Positions 35,100-43,301 of a DNA stretch of 64,000 nt are shown here, piece after piece (positions within the stretch are counted from its first letter, which is position 1; each line of letters starts with the position of its first letter). Position numbers and translations under genes: made by a program. The stretch comes from Pseudomonas rustica (GTDB taxonomy: Bacteria > Pseudomonadota > Gammaproteobacteria > Pseudomonadales > Pseudomonadaceae): NCBI RefSeq assembly GCF_018336155.1, contig NZ_JAGYHF010000012.1, positions 1 through 64,000 of the forward strand, read 5' to 3'. The notes under the pieces were generated by a model, which made no database searches, was not told where the DNA came from, and saw only the letters and a list, made by a program, of their open reading frames with translations.

Positions 35100-36248
35100 A
35101 TGCGAACCAACCGGATCACCGTACCGTCAGCGCTGGGCTTGAGCCTGCTGATGCTCGGCTTGAACAGCGCCCATGCCGATCTGCCACCCGACACCATCGG
35201 CCAGACCACGCTGGCGTTCCCGCCCGAAGCGCACCGCGCTTACGTGGTCGACGTCGAATTCGAAAGTTTCGTGATGGGCCGCGTCACCGTGGTCGATCCC
35301 GACAAGAAGAAAATCCTCGGCATGGTGCCGACCGGTTTTGCCGCGCCATCGGCCCTGAGCCACGACCGCAAAACCCTGTACAGCGCCGACCTGTTCTACT
35401 CACGCGGCACTCGCGGCACCCGCACCGACGTGCTCACCGCGTGGGACACCTCGACGCTGTCGCCCTCGTGGGAAGTGGTGATTCCAAGCAAACGCGCCGA
35501 ATCCCTGACCCAGCGCTACGGCCTGAAACCGAGTGGCGATGACCGCTTCGTGTACGTCTACAACTTCACCCCATCGACTTCGGTGACCGTGGTCGACACC
35601 CAGTCCCACGCGGTCAGCAGCGAAATCGCCATCCCCGGTTGCGTGCTCAATTACCCGGTCGGCAACCGCCGCTTCGCCTCGTTGTGCGGCGACGGCAGCC
35701 TGCAAGTGGTCACCCTCAATGATCAGGGCCAGGAAACCGCGCGCAGCCGCACGCCGTTCTTCGACCCGAACGCCGAGAAGCTCAACGAGCGCGCGGTCAA
35801 CGTCGGCGACACCTACTACTTCGTCACCACCACCGGCACTGTGCGCCCGGTCGATTTCGCCGGCGACGCGCCGAAGATTCTGCCGTCGTGGTCGCTGGTC
35901 AACGACGCCGAAAAGAAAACCGGTTGGGCCCCCGGCGGCTGGCAGTTGATGGCGGTCGCACCGAAGCTCGATCGTTTGTACGTGTTGATGCACGACGCCC
36001 ACGACGCGATGAAGTGGGAAGACCCGAGCACGCTGATCTGGGCCTTCGATATCAAGACCGGCAAGAAGGTTGCGACCCTCGAAGCACCAACACCGGTCTG
36101 GAGCCTGCAAGCCACCGGCGACGACAAACCGTTGCTGCTCGGCGCTGACGTCGAGGGCGGTTTGCAGGTCTTCGATCTGAGCACCAACAAGCTTCAATCG
36201 AGCATGCCGAAAGTCGCGAAAACCGCGGCGCAAGTCATGAGCTACTGA
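35100..36248 (+). CDS. aauB: Aromatic amine dehydrogenase large subunit
   Basis: A 382-residue secreted protein with a signal peptide ending near residue 26 (LNSAHAD). The rest is a seven-bladed beta-propeller of the methylamine/aromatic amine dehydrogenase heavy-chain family (RAYVVDVEFESFVMGRVTVVDPDKKKILGMVPTGF, then repeated FDIKTGKKVATLEAP-type blades). It forms an alpha2beta2 enzyme with the TTQ light chain AauA. The following aauE, aauD and aauA genes are in the canonical order. AGGGAG lies ten bases before the ATG; longer readings start in non-coding DNA. Confidence 0.92.
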   Translation: MRTNRITVPSALGLSLLMLGLNSAHADLPPDTIGQTTLAFPPEAHRAYVVDVEFESFVMGRVTVVDPDKKKILGMVPTGFAAPSALSHDRKTLYSADLFYSRGTRGTRTDVLTAWDTSTLSPSWEVVIPSKRAESLTQRYGLKPSGDDRFVYVYNFTPSTSVTVVDTQSHAVSSEIAIPGCVLNYPVGNRRFASLCGDGSLQVVTLNDQGQETARSRTPFFDPNAEKLNERAVNVGDTYYFVTTTGTVRPVDFAGDAPKILPSWSLVNDAEKKTGWAPGGWQLMAVAPKLDRLYVLMHDAHDAMKWEDPSTLIWAFDIKTGKKVATLEAPTPVWSLQATGDDKPLLLGADVEGGLQVFDLSTNKLQSSMPKVAKTAAQVMSY

Positions 36249-36260
36249 GGAGGTTCAGTC

Positions 36261-36800
36261 ATGACCCTTGACCCGATTTTCATCATCGCCAGTGCGCTGG
36301 CCGTCGCCGTGCTGCTGGCCAGCGCGGCGACGCACAAGCTGCGCGCACCGGGCCGGTTTGCCCGGCAACTGGCGGACTATCAGTTGCTGCCTGAAGCGTT
36401 GGTGCGGCCGATTGGCCGAGTGATTCCGCTGCTGGAGTTGCTCATCGCTTTTGCCCTGCTGGTGCCGTTCAGCCGCGCCATTGCAGCGGTCTGCGCAGCT
36501 GCGTTGATCGCGCTGTACGCCTCCGCCATCGGCATCAACCTGTGGCGCGGTCGCCGCGACATCGACTGCGGCTGTGCCGGGCCGGATCAAGCACAGCCAC
36601 TGCGCCCGATTCTGCTGACGCGCAACGCGGTGTTAGTGGCTTTGGCGTTACTGGCGAGCACCACACCGATCGTTCGCGACCTTGGTTTGTTCGACGGTTT
36701 TGTCACCGTCGCCGCCAGTGCTGTTGCGCTGCTGATCTACGCGGCCGCCGACGGCTTGCTGGCCAACTCCCCTCTTCTGCTCAAATTGATTGGTAGGTGA
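36261..36800 (+). CDS. aauE: MauE/AauE membrane protein for amine dehydrogenase maturation
   Basis: A 179-residue MauE-family membrane protein (DoxX-like) with about five hydrophobic segments. A cysteine pair lies in DIDCGCAGPD near residue 105. MauE is needed to make or mature the light chain, probably by moving disulfide-redox equivalents with MauD. It follows aauB by 12 bases and precedes aauD by 3. Confidence 0.9.
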   Translation: MTLDPIFIIASALAVAVLLASAATHKLRAPGRFARQLADYQLLPEALVRPIGRVIPLLELLIAFALLVPFSRAIAAVCAAALIALYASAIGINLWRGRRDIDCGCAGPDQAQPLRPILLTRNAVLVALALLASTTPIVRDLGLFDGFVTVAASAVALLIYAAADGLLANSPLLLKLIGR

Positions 36801-36803
36801 TTT

Positions 36804-37430
36804 ATGCAAGGTCTGATGATTTCCAACGTGCTGTTGTGGGTGCTGCTGATTGCGCTGGCGTTCGCGGTGATGGGCCTGGTGCGGCAGATCGGCGTGCTGC
36901 ACGGGCGCATTGCTCCGGCCGGTGCGCTGATGGTCGATAAGGGTGTGGCGGTCAACGAAGCGGCGCCGCAAGTGACCGCTGCTGATCGTCATGGTCGTCC
37001 GGTCAATTTTGGTTATGCCGGGGAAAAGAACCAGTTGCTGTTCTTCCTCTCGCCGACCTGCCCGATCTGCAAATCGCTGCTGCCGGCGATCAAATCCATC
37101 GCCAAGCAACAAGCTGATCGCCTCGACGTGGTGTTTATCAGCGACGGCGACATGGATGCCCAACAAGCGCTGATCCGCGAACACAAACTCGATGACATGA
37201 CCTACGTGGTCGGCCCGGAAGTCGGCATGACCTACCAGATCGGCAAGCTGCCGTACGCCGCGCTGATCGACAAATCCGGCACCTTGCGTGCCAAAGGTCT
37301 GGTCAATTCCCGTGAGCATCTCGACAGCCTGTTCGAGGTCGAACACCTGCACAGCGCCACGCTGCAGGAATACCTCAACAGCCAGCCGCAGCCGCATGAC
37401 CACAGTCACGGCCATAGCCACAGCCACTGA
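36804..37430 (+). CDS. aauD: MauD/AauD thioredoxin-like maturation protein
   Basis: The protein has 208 residues. An N-terminal membrane anchor at about 8-28 is followed by a thioredoxin-fold domain with CPIC at about residues 86-89 (FFLSPTCPICKSLLP) and a cis-proline loop (IGKLPYAALID). MauD helps form the light chain's many disulfides in the periplasm. The C-terminus ends in a histidine-rich tail with eight histidines in about 14 residues (HDHSHGHSHSH), which is unusual and could bind copper or nickel. Confidence 0.9.
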   Translation: MQGLMISNVLLWVLLIALAFAVMGLVRQIGVLHGRIAPAGALMVDKGVAVNEAAPQVTAADRHGRPVNFGYAGEKNQLLFFLSPTCPICKSLLPAIKSIAKQQADRLDVVFISDGDMDAQQALIREHKLDDMTYVVGPEVGMTYQIGKLPYAALIDKSGTLRAKGLVNSREHLDSLFEVEHLHSATLQEYLNSQPQPHDHSHGHSHSH

Positions 37431-37444
37431 GCAGGGAGACATTT

Positions 37445-37966
37445 ATGAAACTGCTGGATCTGCTCTTTGAGCGCTCGACCCGCCGCGTGGCCGACACCAC
37501 ATCGCGACGCAAATTGCTGGCGCGCATGGGCTCGCTGATGGTCGCCGGCGCCGCACTGCCGCTGTTGTTGCCACTGGATCGCACCAGCAAGGCGCTGGCG
37601 GCGGACAATCCCAAGGCCGGCGATCCCGGTGATCCGAACAGCTGCGACTACTGGCGCTACTGCTCGATCGACGGCTTTCTGTGCAGTTGCTGCGGCGGTT
37701 CGGTGACCTCGTGCCCACCCGGCACCGAAGCCTCGCAAGTGACGTGGATCGGCACCTGCCGCAACCCGGCGGACGGCAAGGATTACATCATTTCGTACAA
37801 CGATTGCTGCGGTAAGCAGAGCTGCGCGCAGTGCGCCTGTACGCGCAACGACAGCGAAGAACCGGCGTATCGACCGTTCAACAACAACGACGTGAACTGG
37901 TGCCTGGCGGCGAAATCGCACATCTACCACTGCACGGTTTCGATTATTCGCGGCGTCGCCGTCTGA
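37445..37966 (+). CDS. aauA: Aromatic amine dehydrogenase light chain (TTQ subunit)
   Basis: The precursor has 173 residues. A long twin-arginine-type leader (RRKLLARMGSLMVAGAALPLLLPL) fits export of a folded protein. The mature part is cysteine-rich (CDYWRYCSIDGFLCSCCGG, CCGKQSCAQCAC). Trp101 (TWIGTC) and Trp152 (NDVNWC) match the two residues cross-linked into tryptophan tryptophylquinone. Asp120 matches the catalytic base. FLCSCCGG and NDVNWC fit aromatic amine dehydrogenase better than methylamine dehydrogenase. It oxidises aromatic amines to aldehydes plus ammonia. Confidence 0.95.
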   Translation: MKLLDLLFERSTRRVADTTSRRKLLARMGSLMVAGAALPLLLPLDRTSKALAADNPKAGDPGDPNSCDYWRYCSIDGFLCSCCGGSVTSCPPGTEASQVTWIGTCRNPADGKDYIISYNDCCGKQSCAQCACTRNDSEEPAYRPFNNNDVNWCLAAKSHIYHCTVSIIRGVAV

Positions 37967-37981
37967 CCTGATCACCAAAAA

Positions 37982-38074
37982 CCCCCTGTAGGAGCTGCCG
38001 CAGGCTGCGATCTTTTGACTTTGTTTTTCAAGATCAAGATCAAAAGATCGCAGCCTTCGGCAGCTCCTACGGGG
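37982..38074. repeat. REP-type hairpin, family A
   Basis: CCCCCTGTAGGAGCTGCCG with its right arm ends in GCTCCTACGGGG. It lies between aauA and the following cytochrome gene on the same strand and may limit read-through. Confidence 0.82.
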
Positions 38075-38101
38075 TTTTGTGTAATTTTTGAGGATGTTGT
38101 T

Positions 38102-38623
38102 ATGCGTCATTTGTTCGTGATGGGTCTAGCTTTGGTGTTGGCCGCGCCTGCGGTTTACGCCCGGGCCATTCCCAAGCCCAATCAGCGGCATGCGCCGGGT
38201 AACGAATCGCCGCAAACGCCCATCGCTCAGGCGGGTTACAGCGTCGGCGTGAACTACCAATTGCAATGCGCAGGTTGCCATTTGCCCGACGGCACAGGCT
38301 CAGCCGCCAACGACACGCCGCGTCTGACCGGTTTCGTCGGTAACTTTCTGAAGGTGCCCGGTGGCCGGGAGTTTCTGGTGCGCGTGCCGGGCATGTCGCA
38401 ATCAGCGCTGAACAACGCGCAACTGGCCGACCTGCTCAACTGGCTGATTCGCGAGGATGGCATGGCCGGTAAAAGCACGCCTGCGCACTATCAGCCGTAC
38501 AGCGCTGACGAGATTGCGCAGTTGCGCCACGAAACCATGCTCAACCTGCCCGGCACCCGCGCGGAGCTGATCAAAGCCATGCGCGCGCAAGGCATCGCGA
38601 TTGATGACGGCATGCACTACTGA
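38102..38623 (+). CDS. Periplasmic monoheme cytochrome c of the aau cluster
   Basis: A 173-residue secreted protein with a signal peptide ending near residue 20 (AAPAVYARA) and a single heme site CAGCH. It follows the light-chain gene, as a small monoheme cytochrome gene does in the Alcaligenes faecalis aau cluster. It may accept electrons from the amine dehydrogenase or help in maturation. It has one heme motif only, so it is not a MauG-type diheme enzyme. Its downstream neighbour is a convergent AraC gene. Confidence 0.88.
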   Translation: MRHLFVMGLALVLAAPAVYARAIPKPNQRHAPGNESPQTPIAQAGYSVGVNYQLQCAGCHLPDGTGSAANDTPRLTGFVGNFLKVPGGREFLVRVPGMSQSALNNAQLADLLNWLIREDGMAGKSTPAHYQPYSADEIAQLRHETMLNLPGTRAELIKAMRAQGIAIDDGMHY

Positions 38624-38626
38624 GCC

Positions 38627-39541
38627 TCAGGCGTGCTGCCTGCGGTACTCACCCGGCGCAATGCCGAAACGTGATTTGAATGCCGTGGAAAAATGGCTCG
38701 AATCGGAAAAGCCCCAGGAATAACCGAGCACCGAGAGCTTCTGCTCAGCCCCGGATTGACGCAGCGATTCGGCACACAAATCCAGCCGCCGATTCTTGAT
38801 GTAGCGCGCCACCACCAAACCCTTTTTTGCAAAGATCCGGTACAGCCCGCGCACCGACATGCCGACTTCCCGCGCCAGCCACTCCGGACAGAGTTCCTCG
38901 CAGCGAATGTGCTCGTCGATGCACGCCAGGGTCTTCTGAAAGATCCGTTCATGCAGATCGCTGCAATCTTCGCTGTGGCTGATCGCCGGGCGCAGCAGGC
39001 TGACAATCGCCTCCAGCGTCGCTTCGCTTTCGCTGAGGCTGAGGTTCTTCTGCCGCGTCGCGTCGAGAATCAAATGGTGCGAGAGCATGGCCATCGGCGA
39101 ACTCGCCGGAATGCGGTGGCCGCACTTGACCTGATTGAAGCGCAGGGTCTTCTCGACCAGGTGCGTCGGCAGGATCAGCGACAACTGCCGCGAGTTTTCG
39201 TGGTAAGTGAAATCGCTCGGGCGCGAGGCGTCGATCAGGGTGATGTCGCCCGCCGAGAGCAGCGCTTTGTTGTCGCCCTGAGCCATGCCCGCCGAGCCTT
39301 CGAGCTGGAACACGGCAAAATATTTACCGCCCTCGCCGGCAGCGATTTCCGTCGGCGTGCGATACAGCCGCGCCTGGCAGGCGTCGACAAAACTCAGTTT
39401 GAGCGCACCGCTTTGGTACTCGCGAATGCGCCCGGAGAAATCGGTGCCGAGGGTTTGCGCGTTGAAGGCGCCACAGATCTGGTTGATCTGGTGGATCCAT
39501 TGATCGAAGCCGTCACGGCGTTGTGCAGTTGAAGAAATCAT
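38627..39541 (-). CDS. feaR: FeaR-like AraC-family activator
   Basis: The protein has 304 residues. The N-terminal domain matches the FeaR/AraC_binding_2 type (FQLEGSAGMAQGDNKALLSAGDITLIDASRP), and the C-terminal AraC domain includes LAREVGMSVRGLYRIFAKKGLVVARYIKNRRLDLCAESLR and GFSDSSHFSTAFKSRFGIAPGEYR. FeaR activates genes for aromatic amine oxidation in response to the aldehyde in E. coli. It lies between the amine dehydrogenase and phenylacetate genes, which fits control of aau and feaB. The ATG at 39541 is preferred over one four codons upstream. Confidence 0.88.
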   Translation of the reverse strand: MISSTAQRRDGFDQWIHQINQICGAFNAQTLGTDFSGRIREYQSGALKLSFVDACQARLYRTPTEIAAGEGGKYFAVFQLEGSAGMAQGDNKALLSAGDITLIDASRPSDFTYHENSRQLSLILPTHLVEKTLRFNQVKCGHRIPASSPMAMLSHHLILDATRQKNLSLSESEATLEAIVSLLRPAISHSEDCSDLHERIFQKTLACIDEHIRCEELCPEWLAREVGMSVRGLYRIFAKKGLVVARYIKNRRLDLCAESLRQSGAEQKLSVLGYSWGFSDSSHFSTAFKSRFGIAPGEYRRQHA

Positions 39542-39625
39542 GTCTGGCCTCACGCAGGCTTGTTTTTATTATCTACGTCAATCCAAGCGTTCTTCCTGAA
39601 CAGTGCGGCTCCCTCGTTGTGGCGC

Positions 39626-40549
39626 TTATTTCAAGCCGCCAAAACGTCGATAGAAACTCTCGCCGACATCCGGCAACGGCCCGTCCGCGGTTTCCAGCGC
39701 AGTGTTCAGCCACTCTTCGGCCTTGGCGTAGATCAATCGGTAAATGTTGCGGCAAAGCTGGCGGGCGGCACGGCCTTCCCAATCGCCGGGGAGCAATTCG
39801 TCAGGCAGTTGCGGGTCGCGCAGCAGCAGTTTGCGGTATTCATGAATAAGCAGAAGACGTGCCATGAAGCAGTCGGCCGGCAGCAGGTTTTCCTGCTCGC
39901 GCAGTGCTTGCCAGAGCGGTCGGAACAATTGGATGAACTCGCTGTAATGCGCCGCCAGTTCCTCGATGTTCCAGCTCTCGCGCACCTGTGCACGCAGGGC
40001 TTTGGAGGCCAGCACGTCTTGCGCGGTGGTTTCGAAAACGATGGTGTCCTCTAGCGCGCCGAGGTCTTGCAGGGTCGCGTTGACGTCGGCGCGATCACTG
40101 CGCGGGCACGCCAGCACGGCTGGAGAAATCGCACCAAAACCTTGCCACTCGAGTTCTTCGCGCACTTGCTTGCGCTTGTCCTGGCCCAATTGCGTGAGCA
40201 TCGCCAGGCACCACGAACCATCCCACGCCGGCACGGTTGAGCTGTACACGCGCTTGAAGGCCTTATCGAAGCGCCGGCGCCCGGTGCCGGTGAGGCTGTA
40301 GTAGCTGCGGCGGCCGACTTTTTCGGCGGTCAGCCAGCCTTCTTTGGTCAGGCGAAAAATCGAAGTACGGATCAGCCGTTCGTTGATGCCGATCGGTTCG
40401 AGCAACTGGATCAGACTGCCCAGCCACACCGTGCCGCCGTGGGGCTCGATGGCATCCCCGTACAGCGTGATGATCAAGGAACTGGCGCGGATCGGCGTCT
40501 GCTCCTGGAAACGGGTGATGAGGTGGTTCAAAGGTGTCAGCGATGACAT
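39626..40549 (-). CDS. paaX: Phenylacetate operon repressor PaaX
   Basis: A 307-residue GntR-like winged-helix repressor. It shows RASSLIITLYGDAIEPHGGTVWLGSLIQLLEPIGINERLIRTSIFRLTKEGWLTAEKVGRRSYYSLT in the first 90 residues, then the PaaX C-terminal domain (ACPRSDRADVNATLQDL). It represses the paa promoters and is relieved by phenylacetyl-CoA. The ATG at 40549 gives MSSLTPL; a start five codons upstream is possible. Confidence 0.93.
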   Translation of the reverse strand: MSSLTPLNHLITRFQEQTPIRASSLIITLYGDAIEPHGGTVWLGSLIQLLEPIGINERLIRTSIFRLTKEGWLTAEKVGRRSYYSLTGTGRRRFDKAFKRVYSSTVPAWDGSWCLAMLTQLGQDKRKQVREELEWQGFGAISPAVLACPRSDRADVNATLQDLGALEDTIVFETTAQDVLASKALRAQVRESWNIEELAAHYSEFIQLFRPLWQALREQENLLPADCFMARLLLIHEYRKLLLRDPQLPDELLPGDWEGRAARQLCRNIYRLIYAKAEEWLNTALETADGPLPDVGESFYRRFGGLK

Positions 40550-40611
40550 GGGCGTACCGGACAATGAAAAAGGAAGGAATATACCGAATCAAAACCTTTA
40601 TGAGTGAACCC

Positions 40612-40704
40612 TGTGGCGAGGGGATTTATCCCCGATGGACTGCGCAGCAGTCCCGGCTTTTGGGGCCGCTTCGCAGCCCGTCGGGGATAAATCCCCTCAC
40701 CACA
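40612..40704. repeat. REP-type hairpin, family C
   Basis: TGTGGCGAGGGGATTTATCC with its right arm ending CTCACCACA. It lies between paaX and paaY, which are both on the minus strand. Confidence 0.82.
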
Positions 40705-40733
40705 AAGTCCTGCAACCACACAAAGACCTGATC

Positions 40734-41333
40734 TCACTGGGATTGAGATGCTTTTGGGCGCAAGCCGCTGTCACTGATCCGTGGGCGATCCGCTTCAGGT
40801 TCGCTCAGCGGTTCGCACACCTGCATCTGCGTCAGGCAGCGCTGGGCCAGCGCCTGATACTCGCGAGTACCGGCCTGTTTCCACGCCACTTCCTGATCAC
40901 TCAATACGCGCTTGATACTCGCCGGTGCGCCCATCACCAATGACTGTTCCGGGCATTCAAAACCCGCTTTGACGAACGCCGCCGCCGAGACAAACGAGCG
41001 TGCGCCAATTCGTGCGTTGTCCATCACTACCGCATTCATCCCGACCAGCGCATCAGCGCCGATCCGGCAACCGTGCAGCACCGCGCCGTGGCCAATATGG
41101 CCGTTGCGCTCGACCACCGTGTCGCTGTCGGGAAAGCCGTGCATCACGCAGGTGTCCTGCAAGTTAGCGCCCTCTTCCAGCACGATGCGGCCGAAGTCGC
41201 CGCGCAAACTGGCCAGCGGCCCAACATAACAATGCGGGCCGATGATCACGTCGCCGATCAATACCGCTGACGGATGCACATAAGCCGAAGGGTCAACCAC
41301 CGGGGTCAGTCCATCAAGGCTGTAACAGGTCAT
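40734..41333 (-). CDS. paaY: PaaY gamma-carbonic-anhydrase-like thioesterase
   Basis: A 199-residue left-handed beta-helix protein built of hexapeptide repeats (VLIGDVIIGPHCYVGPLASLRGDFGRIVLEEGANLQDTCVMHGFP). The conserved histidines that bind metal lie in VMHGF and GHIGHGAVLHG. PaaY removes inhibitory CoA adducts formed when the ring-cleavage aldehyde cyclises. It is upstream of paaX on the same strand and divergent from paaF. Confidence 0.92.
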   Translation of the reverse strand: MTCYSLDGLTPVVDPSAYVHPSAVLIGDVIIGPHCYVGPLASLRGDFGRIVLEEGANLQDTCVMHGFPDSDTVVERNGHIGHGAVLHGCRIGADALVGMNAVVMDNARIGARSFVSAAAFVKAGFECPEQSLVMGAPASIKRVLSDQEVAWKQAGTREYQALAQRCLTQMQVCEPLSEPEADRPRISDSGLRPKASQSQ

Positions 41334-41703
41334 CGCAGGCTCCTTTGGTGGACGTTGTGCGGTGAGATACGCAAAGCGATGCGTAAACAGGCTTGATTTG
41401 TATCACATCATTCCGATGCAGTGAAGAGAGAAAAGCGTATCGCTTTTGTCGAACACCGTTCATCGGCAATCTCGGCCTCACAAAACCAAACAACATTCGT
41501 TTGTTTTCAATTAGTTACTCAACTCCAACCAAGAACCAACGAGCTGTAGCAAATTCCACAACCTTCCATTTGAGACACATTAATCACATTTCAATCTTGC
41601 ATTTACGTATCACGTTAAGCCTATACTCCGGCAAAACCGACGCCTGACGTCGAACCAACAACAAGCCGGCATTAGCCGAGCGTGCTCCGTGAGGGCCTTT
41701 GCC
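41334..41703. promoter_or_regulatory. Divergent paaY / paaF promoter region
   Basis: A 370-base AT-rich gap without a convincing gene. The element GTATCAC occurs at 41400-41406 near paaY and at 41607-41613 near paaF, the second in the context TTTACGTATCACGTTAAG. The same core recurs upstream of paaA (48082-48088). These are candidate PaaX or activator sites. Confidence 0.6.
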
Positions 41704-42474
41704 ATGCCTCAAACCCTGGCCGTTGAACAGCTGCAAGCTGTGCGCCTGATCACCCTGCAACGTCCGCAGGCCTTGAATGCCCTCAACACCGAACTGCTCG
41801 GCGAACTCGCCGCTGCACTGAGCGCCGCCGAAGCCGACCCCGAGACCCGCGCCGTGGTGCTGACCGGCAGCCGCAAAGCCTTCGCTGCCGGCGCCGACAT
41901 CAAGGAAATGGCCGAGCGCGATCTGGTCGGCATCCTCAATGACCCGCGCCAAGCCTCGTGGCAAACCATCACCCGCTTCAGCAAGCCGCTGATCGCCGCC
42001 GTCAACGGCTTCGCCCTCGGCGGCGGCTGCGAATTGGCGATGCACGCCGACATCCTGATTGCCGGTGAAGACGCGCGTTTCGGTCAGCCGGAAATCAACC
42101 TCGGGATCATGCCCGGCGCCGGTGGCACCCAGCGATTGCTGCGTGCCGTGGGTAAATCCCTGGCGATGCAAATGGTGCTCACCGGCGAAGCCATCGACGC
42201 CCGCCATGCGCTCCGCGCCGGCCTGGTCAGCGAAATCACCCAGCCGGAATTCACCGTCGAACGCGCCCTGCAGATCGCCCACGCCATCGCCGCGAAAGCG
42301 CCATTGGCCGTGCGTCTGGCCAAGGAAGCGCTGCTCAAGGCGATGGACACCGACCTGGCCAGCGGCCTGCGCTTCGAGCGCCACGCCTTCACCTTGCTGG
42401 CCGGCACCGCCGACCGCGACGAAGGCATCCGCGCCTTTCAAGACAAGCGTGCGCCGCAGTTTCGCGGCCAGTAA
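41704..42474 (+). CDS. paaF: 2,3-dehydroadipyl-CoA hydratase PaaF
   Basis: A 256-residue crotonase. It shows the oxyanion-hole motif AFAAGADIKEM, ALGGGCELAMHADILIA with the first catalytic Glu region, and GQPEINLGIMPGAGGTQRL with the second. It hydrates 2,3-dehydroadipyl-CoA to 3-hydroxyadipyl-CoA. GAGGG precedes the ATG at 41704; a GTG five codons earlier is less likely. It is the first gene of paaFGHIJK. Confidence 0.92.
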   Translation: MPQTLAVEQLQAVRLITLQRPQALNALNTELLGELAAALSAAEADPETRAVVLTGSRKAFAAGADIKEMAERDLVGILNDPRQASWQTITRFSKPLIAAVNGFALGGGCELAMHADILIAGEDARFGQPEINLGIMPGAGGTQRLLRAVGKSLAMQMVLTGEAIDARHALRAGLVSEITQPEFTVERALQIAHAIAAKAPLAVRLAKEALLKAMDTDLASGLRFERHAFTLLAGTADRDEGIRAFQDKRAPQFRGQ

Positions 42475-42507
42475 TCGAATCGAACGATCTCCCGGAGAGC
42501 CTTGCCC

Positions 42508-43299
42508 ATGAACTTCGAACACATCCTGTTTTCCATTGAGGCCGGCGTCGCCCTGCTCAGCCTCAACCGGCCCGAGCAACTGAACAGCTTCAACACCTCC
42601 ATGCACCTGGAGGTCAAGGAAGCGCTGAAGCAGGTGCGGCAGAACCCGGAAGTGCGCGTGCTGCTGCTGACCGGTGAAGGTCGTGGTTTCTGCGCCGGGC
42701 AAGACCTCAGCGACCGCAACGTCGCGCCAGGCACTGAAGCGCCTGATCTCGGCGTGTCGATCGAAACCTTCTACAACCCGCTGATCCGCCAGTTGCGCGA
42801 TCTGCCGATGCCGGTGATTTGTGCGGTCAACGGCGTTGCAGCCGGGGCCGGGGCGAACATTCCGCTGGCCTGCGATCTGGTGCTGGCGGCGCGTTCGGCG
42901 AGCTTCATTCAAGCGTTCTGCAAAATCGGCCTGATCCCGGATTCCGGCGGCACCTGGACGTTGCCGCGACTGGTCGGCATGGCCCGCGCCAAAGCCCTGG
43001 CCTTGCTCGGCAACCGTTTGAGCGCCGAACAGGCCGAGCAATGGGGGCTGATCTATCGCTGCGTCGATGACGCGCAATTGCGCGACGAAGCGCTGACCCT
43101 CGCCCGCCACTTGGCCACACAACCGACTTATGGTCTGGCGCTGATCAAACGCAGCCTCAACGCCAGCCTCAGCAACACCTTCGATGAACAGCTTGAGCTG
43201 GAGCGCGACCTGCAACGGCTGGCCGGGCGCAGCGAGGATTACCGCGAAGGCGTCAGCGCCTTCATGGACAAACGCACCCCAGCGTTCAAAGGTCGCTGA
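42508..43299 (+). CDS. paaG: Ring-1,2-epoxyphenylacetyl-CoA isomerase PaaG
   Basis: A 263-residue crotonase-fold isomerase. It shows GFCAGQDLSDR, AAGAGANIPLACDLVLA and KIGLIPDSGGTWTLPRL; the Asp in IPDSGG marks the isomerase branch. It converts the epoxide to the seven-membered oxepin-CoA. The ATG at 42508 follows CGGAGAG. The next gene starts two bases after the stop. Confidence 0.92.
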   Translation: MNFEHILFSIEAGVALLSLNRPEQLNSFNTSMHLEVKEALKQVRQNPEVRVLLLTGEGRGFCAGQDLSDRNVAPGTEAPDLGVSIETFYNPLIRQLRDLPMPVICAVNGVAAGAGANIPLACDLVLAARSASFIQAFCKIGLIPDSGGTWTLPRLVGMARAKALALLGNRLSAEQAEQWGLIYRCVDDAQLRDEALTLARHLATQPTYGLALIKRSLNASLSNTFDEQLELERDLQRLAGRSEDYREGVSAFMDKRTPAFKGR

Positions 43300-43301
43300 A
43301 C

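Noticed and set aside
37445..37966. Methylamine dehydrogenase light chain instead of aromatic amine dehydrogenase
   Set aside because: The motifs FLCSCCGG, TWIGTC, CCGKQSC and NDVNWC follow the aromatic amine dehydrogenase pattern, and the neighbouring genes handle phenylacetaldehyde and phenylacetate.
38102..38623. Considered as a MauG-like cofactor-forming enzyme
   Set aside because: It has one CxxCH motif and only 173 residues; MauG needs two hemes and is about twice as long.
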